Below are positions 61,372-64,000 of a stretch of DNA of 64,000 bases, piece after piece. Each line of letters begins with the position of its first letter. Position 1 is the first letter of the stretch. The stretch comes from Tubulanus polymorphus. Taxonomy: Eukaryota; Nemertea; Palaeonemertea; Tubulaniformes; Tubulanidae. The stretch is taken from the NCBI RefSeq assembly GCF_964204645.1, contig NC_134034.1:9109414-9173413 (forward strand), in the 5' to 3' direction. Position numbers and translations under genes: made by a program. Below the pieces are notes generated by a model that did not search any database, was not told the origin of the DNA, and was given only the letters and a program-made list of their open reading frames with translations.

Positions 61372-64000
61372 TTAAGATTCTAGAAATGAGTTTAACTGAG
61401 ATATCTGTTCTGGTGACATTTGGTGTTGAACCTCTGTACTAACAGAAAGGGACCGAGTTGAAAATGACCGATATTTGTTTCTAATACAATGCAAATTTAA
61501 GTGATAATAGGTTCTTTGGGGTTTATTGGATTTCGTTAATTCACCAGTGTGGGGATGTTTATACGTTCTGAAATCCCATTTTCTAACAATAAGGTCACAA
61601 TTAGTTGATTCTGAATTACGGAACTCTTTACCGCAGCCATAACATTTTTTTATTAAACCTTGTAAAAAGGTTACTGAAAAATCATCCAAATTAAGGGAGT
61701 CGCATTGCTGCGATGTCGAACCTGAAGAACCACATCTCCTGGGTTGGTTACCTTTGGTTCCACAAGACTGTAAATTTACACTAGATGTTGCAATTTTAAA
61801 TAAGTTTGTTCTTTTTTTACTACTTTTGTGCCACTTCAAATACTGACCAAGACTTGCTGCTTTTTCGGCAGCTGAAACTGAATGTGAACAAAGGGAATGG
61901 AAGGAAAACTGTTTACACGTACAGAAACAATTGCCACTTTGCACATTAACATTAACCGAATTATTTGTTATCGAAGTATCGCTTATAACACTGAACTTCT
62001 TAATCAATGGATTATTTGAAGGGGCACAGGCAATAGCATTTGAAGATGACAAAATATTATCAGCTTTTTTCCAAATTGAAAATAACAATGACTCAACAAT
62101 CTGAACTCCATATTTATCTTTAGCATCTTTAACGGATATGGATATGTTTGAAGATGGTATAGTAATCAGATTTGAATCCACGCGATTATAAAGTTCATGC
62201 ATCGTTAATGATTGGACCATTTTCGAATGCTCTATGCGCTGTGGGTGCGTCAATTGAAATATATTTTTACAAACAACTGATTTAAATTCATCCCTTACGA
62301 CATATCGTTCGGAAACATTAGAAAACGCTCGGTATAACTCTTCCCTTTCACTCAGAATCATATTTTTTAACGATTTAATAAAAGCACATAAACCCAACTC
62401 TCTGTTTTGCATCCAGTTCCTCATTCTAGAATTCGTGCTCTCCGAAGAGTTAGTATAAAAGTAGGAAGGTGGATCACCCATTCCTGCATTTTGTCTTACA
62501 TTAGAAATAAAACAACTCTTAATCATGGATAGATTTTCATTCATGTACTTCGAAAATTTTTTAGACTTATCTAATTCATTCCAACGAATTTCCAGTTTCT
62601 TGAAATTGAATATCACATTCATCCGCAGTACGGGAATTAATCAATGCATTTATACTATCATTTCCAAAAATACTAGCTAGAATTTCATTACTAGAATTTT
62701 GATCCAGACCAATACTACTTAACTTACTTATAACATTTTTTTAAAGTGTCTGGTACAACGTAAATGCAAAGCATTTGGAAAATAAGACGATACTGCCTGA
62801 AAAAGTTCGGTTTCCCCATCAGTACCGAAAGCTATAATGTCTTTTAGATCATGCTTTTCAGTTAATGTTCGAAAAAGGGTCCCGTAATCGTCTTTTTTCT
62901 TAGTGAAATGAAGCAAAACGGGGCCTGTGAATATAGGTGATTCTGCTGATCTTTAACATTGAAGCATTAAATTCTTATATGTGATCGGGGTTACATGAAA
63001 CCTTCCAAATTTAAATGTGGGATCAACTGAAATAGGTGCAAAATCAATTGGATCAGATGAAAACTTAAACATATCATCTAACTGCTCATTAAAAAAAAGA
63101 ACTGCAGCGACGTTGGGGTGAACCCCCAAAAACTGAATAAACTCCTTTAGTTCACCCTTAGCCAGGTCCATTAATACTGCTAATTCCTCGTTTTCATGGC
63201 AATGAGTAATACCTTTTTTACTTTGTCTAACTTTATAGGATAAACCTCTTGTGGCTAAATCAGCTTGGGAATCAGCAGTTAATACTGACGATACAGATAT
63301 AGATTCAGCAGATGTTTGTCCAAGCATATTTTCCTTAGTTGCAGTTACAATAGAGGGTTTAACTCTCGTATGAGGTTTTTGATTAGTCTTAGAATTTCCA
63401 TGGGGTCTAGCAGATATCGGATGTTCTTCATTGTCAAATGAATACTGAATGAATACTGAACTGTTGGCTATAGTACCATTCTTGTCGGTTAAATACATTA
63501 GCTTCCTAGAATGGTCTACATCATATTTGTGCCTGTAGTAGGTCTTGTAAAGGTATAAATTACATTCAATTTTCTGCTTAGTCATGGAATATTTCTGACC
63601 ATTGTTTACAATATTTAATTTAGTTTTCCCTTTATGAATATAAACACCATTTCCATCACATTTTATATCAGCAAATGGAACTCTTTTTAAATCAATGATA
63701 AAAACGACATTTTTATCAACACAATACGGAACTTTGGTACACTTTATAATATTTTCGTTGAGTAAAGTAGTACATACAGTGTCGATATCCAATTCTTTGC
63801 CCTCTTTGAATATGGGTAATTGCTCGTCACCATTGTACAGTTTCATCGGAACAGATCTGTAAAGTTATTCAATTATTCATTATTGATGTAAACACAATAT
63901 ATTATGTATATCGTAAGGTAAAGTGACCAATTGTATATATGTATTTACCTTGTATCGTCATTTTTCTCACTGTCATCAGAGATTACTATACAGTCCGAGA
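61372..64000 (-). pseudogene. MULE transposase with SWIM zinc finger, 5' end outside window
   Basis: An upstream exon (64000-63949, continuing past the edge) ends at a GTAAAT donor and encodes DCIVISDDSEKNDD, a SUMO-interaction-like motif. The next exon begins at 63856. The catalytic core shows the first Asp in SVDPTFKFGRF, then HVTPITYKN, the second Asp in FGTDGETELF with LRCTRHF, and the Glu in TNSSESTNSRM. A SWIM-type finger follows (CFCTCKQFSFHSLCSH) and then a late Cys pair (CYGCGKEF). Damage: an in-frame TAA at 62953-62955, a frame change at an A7 run near 62740, and a compensating change near 62600. Mutator-like enzymes move DNA by DDE chemistry; the SWIM finger binds DNA ends. No terminal repeats are found in the window. 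Confidence 0.8.

Overview
This is a piece of an animal nuclear genome. The evidence is AT-rich DNA, interrupted genes with GT/AG introns, no bacterial operons, and families (BEN, DUF4806, MADF, Merlin, Penelope-like, SWIM-MULE) that I know mainly from aquatic invertebrates and fish. The species cannot be named from the sequence; a marine invertebrate (mollusc, hemichordate, lancelet or cnidarian type) is the best guess. Almost everything recognisable is a transposable element or the remains of one. I saw no rRNA gene, CRISPR array or convincing tRNA.

Region by region. 0.9-2.8 kb: a three-exon conserved gene of unknown function, minus strand, broken by one base. 3.3-4.1 kb: a solo LTR with a 5-bp target duplication. 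4.6-5.1 kb: a foldback element. 5.5-8.0 kb: a coiled-coil, transposase-like gene with two frame breaks. 9.0-13.8 kb: the most interesting block. An intact two-exon Merlin (IS1016/ISXO2-type) transposase is divergent from a multi-exon P-loop ATPase gene resembling DUF3987, and both lie between 15-bp inverted repeats. 16.3-18.3 kb: a MITE and a decayed Ty3/gypsy integrase with an inverted copy of its tail. 20.9-25.4 kb: a many-exon transposase-like pseudogene containing a Helentron-like (HINE) insertion.

26.2-29.7 kb: a complete PIF/Harbinger element (TTA duplications). Its DDE transposase and its MADF partner lie on opposite strands with interleaved exons: the catalytic exon sits in an intron of the MADF gene, and the last MADF exon sits in an intron of the transposase. 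30.4-31.3 kb: a MULE fragment. 32.1-34.8 kb: a second HINE split by a 1.9-kb LTR. 34.8-37.4 kb: a conserved pseudogene split by a deleted pogo element (TA duplications). 37.5-39.5 kb: a decayed Ty1/copia element.

39.8-44.4 kb: a BEN-domain gene with a tandemly amplified small exon and a (TA)n tract. 46.1-46.6 kb: an 88-bp tandem repeat. 47.0-48.9 kb: a DUF4806 gene, the best candidate host gene apart from the BEN gene. 49.0-52.9 kb: a retroelement (probably Penelope-like) split by a 2.36-kb element with 231-bp inverted repeats and a 9-bp duplication. 53-54 kb: a P-element-like transposase piece. 55.3-56.8 kb: a Mutator-type transposase pseudogene. 59.7-60.6 kb: a foldback repeat. 61.4-64 kb: a MULE transposase with a SWIM zinc finger, running off the window edge.

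Family names come from motif recognition without database searches. Exon boundaries come from splice motifs plus reading-phase consistency.
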